A stretch of 64,000 nucleotides of DNA. Source: Arthrobacter dokdonellae (GTDB taxonomy: Bacteria > Actinomycetota > Actinomycetes > Actinomycetales > Micrococcaceae). A model generated the notes under the pieces. The model worked only from the letters and a program-made list of their open reading frames with translations, had not been told where the DNA came from and made no database searches. The stretch's first letter is position 1; each line of letters begins with the position of its first letter. A program made the position numbers and the translations under genes. Below are positions 15,854 through 24,764 of this stretch, piece after piece. The stretch lies in NCBI RefSeq assembly GCF_003268655.1, contig NZ_CP029642.1, positions 992,001 through 1,056,000 on the forward strand. The letters run 5' to 3'.

Positions 15854-16809
15854 GGTGACTCCTGGGGACGGTGACTGAATGGGGATAGGACGAGGGAAGC
15901 GGCGCCCACCACAGCGGCGGTGTTGCCCAGAGAGGCGCGGACCACGGGCACGCCCGCCAGGGGTGCCAGCAGCTCGGCCCGCAGCGTACGCTCCATGGCC
16001 GGCCACCAGAGTTCGCCGGCGTCGGCCAGGCCGCCGGAAATGACCACCACCTCCGGATCGAGAATGTTGGCCAGTCCGCCCACGGCCTGGCCTGCGGCGC
16101 GGGCGGCCCTGGATATGACCGACAGCGCCAGTTCGTCGCCGAGGCGGGCGGCGTCAAAGACGGCACGGGTGTCCGCCAGCCCGGCGCTGCCGCCCTCGCG
16201 CACGTAGGCGGCGCGGACGGCGGGTCCGGAGGCAACCGCTTCCACGTGCCCCGCATGGCCGCAGGAACACGGCAGGGGCACGCCTCGGTGCAGTGCGAGC
16301 GGAGAGGCGAAATGGCCCACGTGCCCGCCCACAAAGTGGTGGCCCAGCAGCGGCTGCCCGTTGATCACGAAGCTGCCGCCGACGCCGGTGCCGAACGCCA
16401 CCATGAGCGACGTGGCGGTTCCGGCGGCCGCGCCCTGCCAGGCTTCGCCCAGGGCATGGGCGTGCACGTCGTTGACGACGGCGGCCGGCAGTCCCAGCCG
16501 TGCCTGGAGTCCCGCCGTGATGTGTGTACCGGTCCAGTCGAGGATGGCATCGGTGGCGGAAACGACCGTGCCCTCGGCGGCATTGATGACGCCGGCGGAG
16601 CCTACGCCGACGGCGTCAACAGTTGCGCCCTGCTCGGCGGCGCGGTCCATGAGGAACCGCACCAGCACGGCCGTGGCATCCAGGATGGCCTCGCCGCCGT
16701 CGCGGTTCTTCGTGGGGATCTGGCCTTGCACCAGCACGGAGCCGTCCTCGCCCACCACGCCGGCCGCCGTCTTGGTCCCGCCCAGGTCAACACCCACTAC
16801 ATAGCGCAT
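15850..16809 (-). CDS. nanK: N-acetylmannosamine kinase, ROK family
   Basis: NanK phosphorylates ManNAc to ManNAc-6-P using ATP. The 319-residue protein is a ROK-family sugar kinase with the phosphate-binding VDLGGTKT at residues 7-14, a second motif VAFGTGVGGSFVINGQ, and the ROK zinc site GHVGHFASPL...CSCGHAGHVEA. ROK proteins include glucokinases, but the tight coupling to nanE and the nanA gene upstream favour ManNAc. The ATG at 16809 lies about 110 bp after nanA, separated by a large palindrome (16848-16919) that could lower nanK-nanE expression relative to the upstream genes or mark a separate promoter. Confidence 0.9.
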   Translation of the reverse strand: MRYVVGVDLGGTKTAAGVVGEDGSVLVQGQIPTKNRDGGEAILDATAVLVRFLMDRAAEQGATVDAVGVGSAGVINAAEGTVVSATDAILDWTGTHITAGLQARLGLPAAVVNDVHAHALGEAWQGAAAGTATSLMVAFGTGVGGSFVINGQPLLGHHFVGGHVGHFASPLALHRGVPLPCSCGHAGHVEAVASGPAVRAAYVREGGSAGLADTRAVFDAARLGDELALSVISRAARAAGQAVGGLANILDPEVVVISGGLADAGELWWPAMERTLRAELLAPLAGVPVVRASLGNTAAVVGAASLVLSPFSHRPQESP

Positions 16810-16847
16810 GCAAAGTCCTTCAAAGTTTTAGAAGTGGTCACCACGGA

Positions 16848-16919
16848 CAACTGACCCGCAGTAGATGTCCAAAATCGCCGGCAAATCGCCGTTTTTCGAC
16901 ATCTACTGCGGGTCAGTTG
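16848..16919. repeat. CTGACCCGCAGTAG palindromic repeat, copy 1
   Basis: Arms of 22 nt (16848-16869 and 16898-16919) pair perfectly; the left arm contains CAACTGACCCGCAGTAGATG. The centre holds AAAATCGCC...CGCCGTTTTT, which can extend the stem. It sits between nanA and nanK inside an otherwise co-directional operon. Two close relatives occur at 26955 and 47003. Here the base next to GTAG is A rather than T, and the opposite arm carries the matching change, so pairing is kept. Confidence 0.9.
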
Positions 16920-16921
16920 AA

Positions 16922-17851
16922 CTAGATGAGGCCCGTGCGGGCCAGGACGGCCTTGATGGCCTCGGTCTCGTCTTCGTCCAACGCGAGCATGGGGACGCTC
17001 ATGACGTTGGTCTTGATGATGCCCATGAGCATCATGGCCGTCTTGAACGCACCCAAGCCCGCGGCGTTGCCGGAGACGCGGCCGGCCTTCGGGGTGTACA
17101 CGATGTTGAAGACGTCGGCGAGGCGGTCCTGCTCGGCGGCGGCCTTGGCCCAGTCGCCGGCCACGGCGGCGTCGTACAGGCGGCGGTAGCCGGCCGGGTC
17201 CACGTTGCCCAGGCCCGGCACCACGCCCTGTGCCCCGCCCAGCAGGGCCCCGTCCACCACAACCTCGTGGCCGGTGAAGATGTCGAAGTTCGGGATCTCC
17301 TTGGCGGCGATGACCAGCTGGCGGAAGGAGACGTCGTCGCCCGAGGAGTCTTTCACGCCGGCGATGACGCCTTCGCGGCCGAGCTCGACGAGCAGGTCGG
17401 TGGGCAGCTTGAAGTGGGTGCGCACGGGGACGTCATAGGCGAACACCGGGACGTCCACGGAGGCGGCCACTGCGCGGAAGTGGCGCCCATTTTCCTCGGC
17501 GTTGCTGATGGCGTAGTACTGGCTGGTGGCCACGATGCCGTCGGCGCCAAGCGACACGGCGCGGGCGGCCTCCTCAACGACGCGGTTGGTCGTCTGCTCC
17601 ACGGCGCCGGCCAGCACCGGGACCTGGCCGGCGTTGACGCCCACGATGGTGCGCAGCACGGTGTCGCGCTCGTCGTTGGTCAGGTGGGTGACCTCGCCGG
17701 AGGAGCCGTTGACGAACAGGCCGGTGACGCCGCCGTCGAGCAGGTGGCGGGTAACGTTCTCCAGCGAGGGGACGTCGATGGCGCCGTCGGACGTGCGGGG
17801 GGTGACGACGGGCGGGATGACGCCCTGGAAACGGGAAGCGACGGTTGTCAC
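16922..17851 (-). CDS. nanA: N-acetylneuraminate lyase (DapA/NAL family)
   Basis: NanA splits N-acetylneuraminate into ManNAc and pyruvate. The 309-residue protein is a class I aldolase of the DHDPS/NAL family: the Schiff-base lysine is in IAGVKDSSGDD, the catalytic tyrosine in VFAYDVP, and the pyruvate-binding loop in VNGSSGEVTHLT. The family also includes dihydrodipicolinate synthase and sugar-acid aldolases, so the function rests on the adjacent importer, nanK and nanE. The GTG at 17851 has GGAG at the right distance; the frame is open 11 codons further upstream, but that part covers the ribosome binding site. YDVP in place of the common YNxP is a small departure. Confidence 0.88.
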   Translation of the reverse strand: MTTVASRFQGVIPPVVTPRTSDGAIDVPSLENVTRHLLDGGVTGLFVNGSSGEVTHLTNDERDTVLRTIVGVNAGQVPVLAGAVEQTTNRVVEEAARAVSLGADGIVATSQYYAISNAEENGRHFRAVAASVDVPVFAYDVPVRTHFKLPTDLLVELGREGVIAGVKDSSGDDVSFRQLVIAAKEIPNFDIFTGHEVVVDGALLGGAQGVVPGLGNVDPAGYRRLYDAAVAGDWAKAAAEQDRLADVFNIVYTPKAGRVSGNAAGLGAFKTAMMLMGIIKTNVMSVPMLALDEDETEAIKAVLARTGLI

Positions 17852-17902
17852 GGTGATTACTCCAAAAGGGGGATTGATGGACAAGGAAAAGGTGCGTGCG
17901 GA

Positions 17903-18724
17903 TCAGAGGTGCAGGAGCGACGGCGCCGCGCCCAGCAGCTTCTTCGTGTAGTCGTTGGAGGGGTGGTCGAAGATCTGCTCCGCGGACCCCTCCTCCACAA
18001 TCTGGCCGTAGTACATGACGCAGATGCGGTCGGAGACGTAGCGGACGGTCTGAATGTCGTGGCTGATGAAGACCATGCCCAGGTTCAGTTCCCGCTTCAG
18101 GTCCGAGAGCAGGTTGAGCACCTGGGCCCGGACGGACACGTCCAGCGCGGAGGTGGGCTCGTCCGCGACGATGATGTCCGGGTCCAGGGCAAGGGCGCGG
18201 GCAATCGCCACGCGCTGGCGCTGCCCGCCGGAGACGTTCGACGGGGTGACCTCGGCCGCGGACTGCGGCAGGCCCACCAGGGAGAGGAGTTCGCGGACCT
18301 TGGCCAGCCTGCTTGCCGCGGTGCCGATGCCGTGGATGGCCAGCGGGTCCACCAGGATGTCCTGGATGGTCATGCGCGGATTCAGCGCCGTGGACGGGTC
18401 CTGGAAGACCACGGCCACGGACCGCCCAAACTCCTTCCGCACGGCTGCGCTGCGCTTGATGGCAGGCTTGCCGCGGAAGAGCACCTGGCCTGAGGTGGGC
18501 GTCTGCAGGCCCACCAGGACGGAGGCCAGCGTGGACTTGCCGCAGCCGGACTCGCCCACGATGCCGACGGTTTCCCCGCGGCTGATGGTGAAGTCCACGC
18601 CGTTGACGGCCTTGACGTAGCTTGGCTTGAACAGGCCGCCGGAGCGCGTCCGGTGGTGGACGTGCAGGTCCTTCAGCTCGATGACGGGGGTGCCGGAGAC
18701 GGCACCCGTGCTGTGCTTGCTCAT
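17903..18724 (-). CDS. satD: Sialic acid ABC transporter ATPase (SatD/OppF-like)
   Basis: This 273-residue ATPase powers uptake by the dipeptide/sialic-acid type ABC importer. Walker A is GESGCGKST, the Q-loop is VVFQDPSTALNPR, the signature is NVSGGQRQR and Walker B is IIVADEPTSALD. The C-terminus follows the OppF/DppF pattern (IVEEGSAEQIFDHPSNDYTKKLL). Its start overlaps the stop of satC by 4 bp. Opp-type importers move peptides or sugars, and the nan genes directly downstream indicate sialic acid here, as in the SatABCD system of Haemophilus ducreyi and its actinobacterial relatives. Confidence 0.88.
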   Translation of the reverse strand: MSKHSTGAVSGTPVIELKDLHVHHRTRSGGLFKPSYVKAVNGVDFTISRGETVGIVGESGCGKSTLASVLVGLQTPTSGQVLFRGKPAIKRSAAVRKEFGRSVAVVFQDPSTALNPRMTIQDILVDPLAIHGIGTAASRLAKVRELLSLVGLPQSAAEVTPSNVSGGQRQRVAIARALALDPDIIVADEPTSALDVSVRAQVLNLLSDLKRELNLGMVFISHDIQTVRYVSDRICVMYYGQIVEEGSAEQIFDHPSNDYTKKLLGAAPSLLHL

Positions 18725-20751
18725 CGTGCACCTTCCGTTTCTGCGCCGGCGAGTTCCGGTTCGCGCTCGTGGCTGGCCCAGTAGTGGTCCGTCGCGACGC
18801 CGCCGCGGATCACGGGCACGAACGCCAGCTGCTGCTCCGGGTCGGCGTCCGGGCGCTGTGAGCGGCCCGCGAACCTGTCGCCCGTGGCGAACTCGCGCGG
18901 CGACGGGACCGTGCCGGGGATCTGGTGGAGCCGGACGGCGTCGGACTCGATGGAGAGCACGGCGCCGAGCAGGCCGCGGGTGTATTCGTGGGTGGGGTGG
19001 GCCAGCAGCTCGGAGGCCTGGGCCGATTCCACCACCTGGCCGGCGTACATGACGGTGATCTTGTGCGCCAGGGAGGCCACCAGGGCCAGGTCGTGGCTGA
19101 CGAAAACCATGGCGAAGCCCAACTGCTCGCGCAGTTCGTTCAGCAGGTCCACCACCTGCTTCTGCACCGTGACGTCCAGGGCCGTGGTCGGCTCGTCCGC
19201 CACCACGATCTTGGGCGAGCGGGAAAGCGCCATGGCGATCAGCACGCGCTGGCGCTGGCCGCCGGAGAGTTCGTGCGGGTAGCTTTTGAGGGTGCGCTGC
19301 GCGTCCAGCTTGACCAGTTCCAGCAGTTCCTCCGGCGTCTTGCGGCCGTTGCGCCGGGTCAGCTGGAGCATCTGGTCCTTGATCAGCATGGAAGGGTTCA
19401 GCGAGCTGAGCGCGTCCTGGTAGACCATGGCGATCTGCTCGCCGCGCAGGCCCGCGTAGGCCTTGTTGGAACTGTGCCTGGTGGCCGGGTCCAGCAGTTC
19501 CTTGCCGTCAAACTTGATGGAGCCGGTGACTTCCGCGGTCTTGGGCAGCAGGCCCATGACCGCCAGGGAGGTGATGGACTTTCCACAGCCGGATTCACCC
19601 ACCAGGCCCATGGTTTCGCCCTCCCGGACGCTGAAGGAGACCTTGTCCACAATGGCGGTGTCCCCGTAGCGGCCCGGGAACCGGATGGAAAGGTCCTTTA
19701 CTTCCAGGATGGTGCGTGCCTCCGCGGCCACCTGGGGGAGGCGGTCGGTGCGCCGGGTTTCCACGGCCTGCAGCCGCTGCAGCTCCGCATCCAGCGCCGC
19801 GAACGGGTTTTCGATGGCGGCGCGGGCGGCGGCGTCGGCCTTGGCCAGCTCGACGGCGGCGGCGGCCGACCCGTCGTCGTCCTTCACGGGGGCAGCCTTG
19901 CGCAGGCGCGGGTTCACCATGGCGTCGGTCAGGCCCTCCGCCAGGATGTTCAGCGCCAGGACGGTGAGCAGGATGATCAGGCCGGCGAAGGTGGTGGCCC
20001 ACCAGCCGCCGGAGAGCACCAGGTTGCGCCCGTAGGAGATCACATTGCCCCAGCTGGGGGCGGGGTCCTGGATGCCGGCGCCCAGGAAGGACAGCGACGC
20101 CTCCAGGATGATGGCGTCGGCCACCATGACCGTGGCGAACACCAGGACGGGGGCGGCCATGTTGCGCACGATGTGCTTGACCATGATGTAGGCGCGGCCT
20201 GCCCCGATGACGCGCTCGGCGCGGACATAGTCCTCCCCGTACTGCGACAGGACATTGGCGCGCACGACCCGGGCGAGCTGCGGGATGTAGATGATCGCGA
20301 TGGCGACGATGATGGTGGGAATGGAGTTGCCAAACGCCAACAGCAGCACGGCGGCCAGGGCGATGCCGGGAAAGGCCATGAGCACGTCCATGACGCGCAT
20401 GATCGTCTCATTGACGGCCTTCGCGGACGTTGCGGCCAGGGAGCCGAGCGTGCCGCCAACGATGATCGCCAGAGCCACGGAACCGAGGCCGATCATCAGC
20501 GACGCCTGCGCGCCGTAGAGCAGGCGGGACAGGATGTCGCGGCCGATCCTGTCGGTGCCGAACCAGTGGACGGCGCTGGGCGGCTGCGCCGGGTCGCCCG
20601 TGGCCAAGGGGTTGTGCGGGGCGATCCACGGGGCGAGGATGGCGACCACCGCAATGAATACCAGGAAGAGCAGGGCCAGCTTCGAACCCAGGGACAGCGC
20701 CTTGAAGCGCAGGCCGGGGGCGCTGAGCCGTTCGGCAAGTTTGCTACGCAT
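18721..20751 (-). CDS. satC: Fused permease-ATPase of sialic acid importer (SatC-like)
   Basis: This 676-residue polypeptide joins a DppC-type permease and a DppD-type ATPase. Residues about 1-290 hold six membrane spans and the permease EAA-type loop (YVRAERVIGAGRAYIMVKHI). A charged linker of about 50 residues follows (AKADAAARAAIENPFAALDAELQ). The ATPase part from about residue 345 has Walker A GESGCGKS, signature ELSGGQRQR and Walker B IVVADEPTTALD. This exact fusion is a distinguishing feature of SatABCD-type sialic acid importers, so it supports the substrate call. The ATG at 20751 is 3 bp from the satB stop, and its end overlaps satD. Confidence 0.9.
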   Translation of the reverse strand: MRSKLAERLSAPGLRFKALSLGSKLALLFLVFIAVVAILAPWIAPHNPLATGDPAQPPSAVHWFGTDRIGRDILSRLLYGAQASLMIGLGSVALAIIVGGTLGSLAATSAKAVNETIMRVMDVLMAFPGIALAAVLLLAFGNSIPTIIVAIAIIYIPQLARVVRANVLSQYGEDYVRAERVIGAGRAYIMVKHIVRNMAAPVLVFATVMVADAIILEASLSFLGAGIQDPAPSWGNVISYGRNLVLSGGWWATTFAGLIILLTVLALNILAEGLTDAMVNPRLRKAAPVKDDDGSAAAAVELAKADAAARAAIENPFAALDAELQRLQAVETRRTDRLPQVAAEARTILEVKDLSIRFPGRYGDTAIVDKVSFSVREGETMGLVGESGCGKSITSLAVMGLLPKTAEVTGSIKFDGKELLDPATRHSSNKAYAGLRGEQIAMVYQDALSSLNPSMLIKDQMLQLTRRNGRKTPEELLELVKLDAQRTLKSYPHELSGGQRQRVLIAMALSRSPKIVVADEPTTALDVTVQKQVVDLLNELREQLGFAMVFVSHDLALVASLAHKITVMYAGQVVESAQASELLAHPTHEYTRGLLGAVLSIESDAVRLHQIPGTVPSPREFATGDRFAGRSQRPDADPEQQLAFVPVIRGGVATDHYWASHEREPELAGAETEGAR

Positions 20752-20754
20752 GGC

Positions 20755-21711
20755 TTAGACCGTCCTGATTCTGGGGTTGATGAGCAGGTAGAGCAGGTCC
20801 ACCAGGATGTTCACGACCACGAACGTCACCGCGATCACCAGGACCACGCCCTGGACGAGGTTGGTGTCGGAGTTGGTGATGCCGTTGAGGATCTGCTGGC
20901 CCATTCCGGGCAGGGAGAAGATCATTTCGATCACGACGGCGCCGCCGAGCAGGTAGCCGATGCGCAGTCCCAGCACCGTCACCGGGGTGACCAGGGCGTT
21001 GCGCAGCACGTTGCGGGAGACGACCGTGAAGTAGGGGACGCCGTTGCCGATCGCGGTGCGGACGTAGTCGCGGTCCAGTTCCTCCACCATGGAGGTGCGC
21101 ACGACGCGGATAAGCGACGCGGCGACGGGGATGGCCAGGGCCAGGGCCGGCAGGACCATGGAACTGAGCCATCCGGAGAAGCCCTCGGAGGGGTCGGCCA
21201 GGCCGCCGGAGGGGAACCAGGAGTTGCTCCCGAGGGCGAACCACTGGATGAGCAGGATGCCGAGCCAGAACGACGGCGTGGCGATGCCGGCGATGGAGAA
21301 GACGCGGATGGCCTGGTCGACCCAGGTGTCGCGGTACAGCGCCGCCAGGACGCCGAAGACCAGGGAGATCACCACGGCGATCAGCACGCCCAGGAAGGTC
21401 AGCTGCAAGGTGACGGGGAAGGCGCTGGCAATGACCTCGGTGATGGGCTTGGCCGGTGGCAGCGTTGAACCAAAGTCGCCCGTGATCAGCCGGCCCAGGT
21501 AGCGGAAGTATTGGATGAAGAGGGGGTCGTTGAACCCGTTGGCCGCGCGGTACTGCGCCAGGGCTGCCGGGGAGGCCCCTTCACCCAGTGCGGCAACGGC
21601 ACGGTCGCCGGGAGCGAACTTCAGCACCACGAAGACCAACAGGGTGACACCCAGGATCATCAGGGGGAGGGCTGCAAGCCGGCGTCCCAGGAGTCGCAAA
21701 AAGTTTGCCAA
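20755..21711 (-). CDS. satB: Sialic acid ABC transporter permease (SatB/DppB-like)
   Basis: This 318-residue permease has six hydrophobic segments and the DppB/OppB N-terminal region FLRLLGRRLAALPLMILGVTLLVFVVL. The ATPase-contact loop is LDRDYVRTAIGNGVPYFTVVSRNVLRNAL. With SatC it would form the channel of the importer. It follows satA after 128 bp that contain a perfect hairpin, and it is nearly contiguous with satC. The family alone would fit peptides as well as sugars; the context decides. Confidence 0.9.
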   Translation of the reverse strand: MANFLRLLGRRLAALPLMILGVTLLVFVVLKFAPGDRAVAALGEGASPAALAQYRAANGFNDPLFIQYFRYLGRLITGDFGSTLPPAKPITEVIASAFPVTLQLTFLGVLIAVVISLVFGVLAALYRDTWVDQAIRVFSIAGIATPSFWLGILLIQWFALGSNSWFPSGGLADPSEGFSGWLSSMVLPALALAIPVAASLIRVVRTSMVEELDRDYVRTAIGNGVPYFTVVSRNVLRNALVTPVTVLGLRIGYLLGGAVVIEMIFSLPGMGQQILNGITNSDTNLVQGVVLVIAVTFVVVNILVDLLYLLINPRIRTV

Positions 21712-21786
21712 TGTACTTACTCCGGTTTTAAATGCGGCACGGTCTTGCGGGGGACAGTGGCCACGTCATTGGAAGGGGGTCTCAGG

Positions 21787-21819
21787 CTGCAGGGGCCGTG
21801 GAGGCCACGGCCCCTGCAG
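21787..21819. promoter_or_regulatory. Hairpin between satA and satB
   Basis: CTGCAGGGGCCGTGG pairs perfectly with CCACGGCCCCTGCAG around a 3-nt loop. There is no T run, so it is more likely to block 3' exonuclease decay or cause partial termination than to stop transcription fully. Such hairpins after binding-protein genes usually keep the binding protein in excess over the membrane subunits. Confidence 0.75.
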
Positions 21820-21839
21820 ATCTGTGATGAGGGCTGGAC

Positions 21840-23465
21840 CTAGGAGGTCCGGCCGACTCCGATGAAGGACACGCCCGTCGTGGGCAGCGGTGCGAAGCCC
21901 TTGAGCTTCTTTGCGTCCCAGGCGGTGGGCAGCTTGCGGTGGAAGATCGGGTACAGCGGGACGGCGTCGGCGATGATGTCGACGATCTCCTTGTACAGGG
22001 CCTTGGCATCGGCGTCGGGGGCGGCGACGGCGGCGTTGAGCTTGGTCTGGACCTGCTTGTACTCGGCGCTGGTGTTCCAGGCGAAGCGGTTCTTGGCCCA
22101 GGTGTCTCCGCGGAACCACCAGCTCAGCAGGATGTCAGCGTCGTTGCCGAAGACCGACGGGTCGCCCGGGGCGGCGACGACGTCGTAGTTCAGCCCGCCC
22201 ACCTTGTCCGGGGCGTACACGGCGGCGGAGGCAAGGGACTCCAGCGTCGTGCTGACGCCGATCGCGTCCCAATTCTTCTTGATCAGCGGGGCAACGTCCT
22301 TGACCCAGGCCGTGTCGGTGGTGGTGAGCGTCAGCTTCAGGTTCGAGGCGCCGGCCGCGGCCAGCAGGGACTTGGCCTTCGCGGCGTCGTAGCCGTACAC
22401 CGTGGAAGCCTTTTGGTAGTTGGGGCTGCCTTCCTGGAAGAAGGAACTCGCCGCCGTGGCGTTGCCGAGCATCGCCGTCTTGATGATGGATTCCTTGTCC
22501 AGGGCGTAGTGCAGGGCCTGGCGGACTTCCTTCTTGTCGAACGGTGCGCGGCTGAGGTTGAACATGAGGAACATCAGGCCGAAGGACTGGACCGACTCGA
22601 CGTCGACCTTGTTCTTCAGCGAGTCGACGTCCAGGTAGGGGACGTCCTCGATGGCCTGGACACGGCCGGACTGCATTGCGGTGACGCGGGCGCTGGCGTC
22701 GGCCAGCAGGAACCAGGTCATGTCCTTGGCCAGGGCGGGCTTGGGGCCGTTGTAGTCGTCGTTGCGGGCGAAGACGATCTTGTCGTCCTTCGCGGCGGAG
22801 ACGAACTTGTACGGGCCGGTGCCCACGGGGTTGGCGTCAAAGGCCTTCTGGTCCTTTTCGGCGAGTGCCTTGGGAACCACCTTGACGACCGAGATGCGCG
22901 GGCCAAAGCCGGTGAACGGGGTGTTGAGCTTGAACTCGACGGTCTTGGCGTCGACCTTCTTCACCGAGTCGATGAAGAAGATGAACTGCGCGAACAGGGC
23001 GGCGTTCGCCGGGTCCAGCACGCGCTCGAAGGAGTAGACCACGTCGTCGGTGGTGACGGGGGAGCCGTTGTGGAACTTGGCGCCGTCGCGGATGGTGACC
23101 TGGTAGGTCTTGTCGTCAACCTTCTTCGGGTCGGAGGCGGCGAGGGCGTTGTAGGGTTCCCGCGTGGCCGGGTGGAGTTCCACCAGGCCTTCGAAGATGT
23201 GCAGGTTGGCGGCCAGGGGCGTGGCGCCGGAGGAGCTCATCGGGTCGAAGCCGGTCGACAGGGAGTAGGAGATGCCGGCCTCGATGGAGAGGTCCTTATT
23301 GACCGTGCCGTTGTTGGCGGCGCCCTTGTTCGTCGACTTCGACGGGCCGCCGCAGGCGGCGAGGGTTGCAGTGAATGCGGTTGCGGTTCCAAGGACACCG
23401 GCGGCCTTGAGGAACGTGCGGCGCGAGGCCTGGCTCAAAGGCAGGTTCTGAAGAGAGTTGCTCAT
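21840..23465 (-). CDS. satA: Sialic acid ABC transporter substrate-binding lipoprotein (SatA-like)
   Basis: This 541-residue protein is a family 5 solute-binding protein that would capture N-acetylneuraminate outside the membrane. The N-terminus has a twin-arginine export signal ([14 protein letters not shown]) and a lipobox LAAC, so it should be exported folded via Tat and anchored by a lipid. Typical family segments are [41 protein letters not shown] and [14 protein letters not shown]. It is the first gene of the operon, divergent from the GntR gene, with operator-like sites in the 391-bp space between them. Relatives bind dipeptides, so the specificity is inferred from the cluster. Confidence 0.9.
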   Translation of the reverse strand: MSNSLQNLPLSQASRRTFLKAAGVLGTATAFTATLAACGGPSKSTNKGAANNGTVNKDLSIEAGISYSLSTGFDPMSSSGATPLAANLHIFEGLVELHPATREPYNALAASDPKKVDDKTYQVTIRDGAKFHNGSPVTTDDVVYSFERVLDPANAALFAQFIFFIDSVKKVDAKTVEFKLNTPFTGFGPRISVVKVVPKALAEKDQKAFDANPVGTGPYKFVSAAKDDKIVFARNDDYNGPKPALAKDMTWFLLADASARVTAMQSGRVQAIEDVPYLDVDSLKNKVDVESVQSFGLMFLMFNLSRAPFDKKEVRQALHYALDKESIIKTAMLGNATAASSFFQEGSPNYQKASTVYGYDAAKAKSLLAAAGASNLKLTLTTTDTAWVKDVAPLIKKNWDAIGVSTTLESLASAAVYAPDKVGGLNYDVVAAPGDPSVFGNDADILLSWWFRGDTWAKNRFAWNTSAEYKQVQTKLNAAVAAPDADAKALYKEIVDIIADAVPLYPIFHRKLPTAWDAKKLKGFAPLPTTGVSFIGVGRTS

Positions 23466-23495
23466 TCGGTTGACTCACCATTTCGTTTTCTAGTT

Positions 23496-23516
23496 ATCGG
23501 ATGTAGGACGTCCGAT
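23496..23516. promoter_or_regulatory. Putative NanR operator at the satA promoter
   Basis: An inverted repeat ATCGGA-N9-TCCGAT lies about 30 bp upstream of the satA start. It includes the half-sites ATCGGATGT and GACGTCCGAT. The same half-site recurs near nanR (23766-23774), as expected for a shared GntR/FadR-type operator. Confidence 0.6.
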
Positions 23517-23762
23517 GCTTATGATGAACTGTAATTGCCGTCACAGCCATTGGTCAAGTGGCCGAACGGTCTCGGTTTCGCAACGCATCAGCCGCGTGGA
23601 GCCCGGAATCCCCGGCGCGCCATCGGGCCGGATCGTTGGGGTCTCGGCGATGGGAGACGTGACCCGCCGGGTCCCGCTGGGCGGCGGTGCGTAGAAGGGC
23701 CGTGGCCGGCCCTTGGGTGGCGCCGTCTGTGTCGCCGTTCACGGAGGGGCTGGGCCAGAGAT

Positions 23763-23774
23763 GGGACATCCGAT
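23763..23774 (+). promoter_or_regulatory. Second putative NanR half-site upstream of nanR
   Basis: GGGACATCCGAT matches the satA-side half-sites (GACRTCCGAT) and lies about 85 bp before the nanR start. Together these sites suggest that the regulator controls both the operon and itself. Binding is inferred. Confidence 0.5.
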
Positions 23775-23856
23775 ATTCTATGTTGTAAATCACGCGGGCT
23801 GCGTTTCATCGTTAGAGTGAGAAACGTCACGGCCCGCGCCAAACTAAGGAGTCCAG

Positions 23857-24588
23857 TTGGCCACTTCCACCATAGTCCCGCGTGCACGATTCAGTGCCCA
23901 GGTGCGCCTGCGCGCCCTACAGGCAGACATCATGGAGCTGATCCTGGACCGCGACCTGGATGCCGGGGACCCCATGCCCACCGAGAGTGAGCTGTCTGAG
24001 GTCCTCGGCGTGGGACGCAACACTCTGCGCGAGTCCCTCAAGGTGCTCCAGGCCCTGGGCGTCATTGAGATCCGGCACGGCTTCGGCATGTTTGTAGCCC
24101 CCAGCAATTTCGATGCGCTGGCGGACGGCCTGACCTTCCGGGGCCGCCTGTCGCTGCGGCATGAAGGGCTGGAGGCGCTGCAGCTGGTGGACATCCGGCA
24201 GGCGCTCGAATCAGGCCTGATCGGCGGCTGCATCGGGCAGGCAACCGAAGCGGACCTGGCGCGCATTGAGCAGGCCGTGGTCAAGATGGAGACCCTGGCC
24301 GGCCGGGGGGAGACCTTCACCGAGGCCGACGCCGAGTTCCACCGGCTCCTCTTTGAACCGCTGGGCAACGACCTGCTCATGAACCTCATGAGTGTGTTCT
24401 GGAAGGTCTACCGCAAGATCCACCTGGAAATCGGTGTCACCACCACGGACCTGGTGATGACCGCGGCGCAGCACCGGGCCATCTACGACGCCGTGGTGGC
24501 GGAGGATGCAGCCACGGCGTCGGAACTGCTCAGCCGCCACTTCGACGGCATCCGCCACAAGATCCACGAATTCGTCGCCAAGAACTGA
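23857..24588 (+). CDS. nanR: GntR/FadR-family regulator of sialic acid genes
   Basis: This 243-residue regulator has an N-terminal winged helix (MPTESELSEVLGVGRNTLRESLKVLQALGVIEIRHGFGMFV) and a C-terminal all-helical FCD ligand domain (LVDIRQALESGLIGGC, ADAEFHRLLFEPLGN, HRAIYDAVVAEDAATA). FCD domains usually bind a metal through conserved Asp and His residues and sense carboxylate metabolites, so sialic acid or a product is plausible. The TTG at 23857 is set by AAGGAG eight bases upstream. It is divergent from the importer operon. The name nanR is given by context and not by close sequence identity to a studied protein. Confidence 0.88.
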   Translation: MATSTIVPRARFSAQVRLRALQADIMELILDRDLDAGDPMPTESELSEVLGVGRNTLRESLKVLQALGVIEIRHGFGMFVAPSNFDALADGLTFRGRLSLRHEGLEALQLVDIRQALESGLIGGCIGQATEADLARIEQAVVKMETLAGRGETFTEADAEFHRLLFEPLGNDLLMNLMSVFWKVYRKIHLEIGVTTTDLVMTAAQHRAIYDAVVAEDAATASELLSRHFDGIRHKIHEFVAKN

Positions 24589-24602
24589 CCGGCCCCTGCC
24601 GA

Positions 24603-24675
24603 CTGTGTTGCACTTGTTGGACCAAATCCGGCACGCCGCGTTTGGTCCGGGTTTGGTCCAACAGCTGCGACACAG
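24603..24675. terminator. Long imperfect hairpin after nanR
   Basis: CTGTGT, GC and GTTGGACCAAA on the left pair with TTTGGTCCAAC, GC and ACACAG on the right, with small internal loops. An internal GGACCAAA/TTTGGTCC offers an alternative fold. It lies directly after nanR and should terminate it; the T-rich ATTCTTTT follows. Confidence 0.7.
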
Positions 24676-24723
24676 ATTCTTTTGTGCGGGCGGGGAAGGC
24701 TCTTGGTGTGCCGACTTTAACGC

Positions 24724-24757
24724 GAAAGGGCCCGCGGCCGATGCCGGGGACCCTTTC
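24724..24757 (-). terminator. Terminator of tRNA-Arg
   Basis: On the minus strand GGAAAGGGTCCC pairs with GGGCCCTTTC just downstream of the tRNA 3' end. Its position and stem fit a tRNA terminator. Confidence 0.7.
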
Positions 24758-24764
24758 CAAGGAG

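Noticed and set aside
16865..18493. A 542-codon open frame on the plus strand across nanA and satD
   Set aside because: It reads through two well-supported genes on the other strand and gives an unnatural Gly/Val/Asp/His-rich product.
18925..21468. An 847-codon open frame on the plus strand opposite satC and satB
   Set aside because: It is the antisense shadow of GC-rich genes. Its product is His/Gly/Asp-rich with no recognisable motif, while the minus-strand frames contain full ABC transporter signatures.
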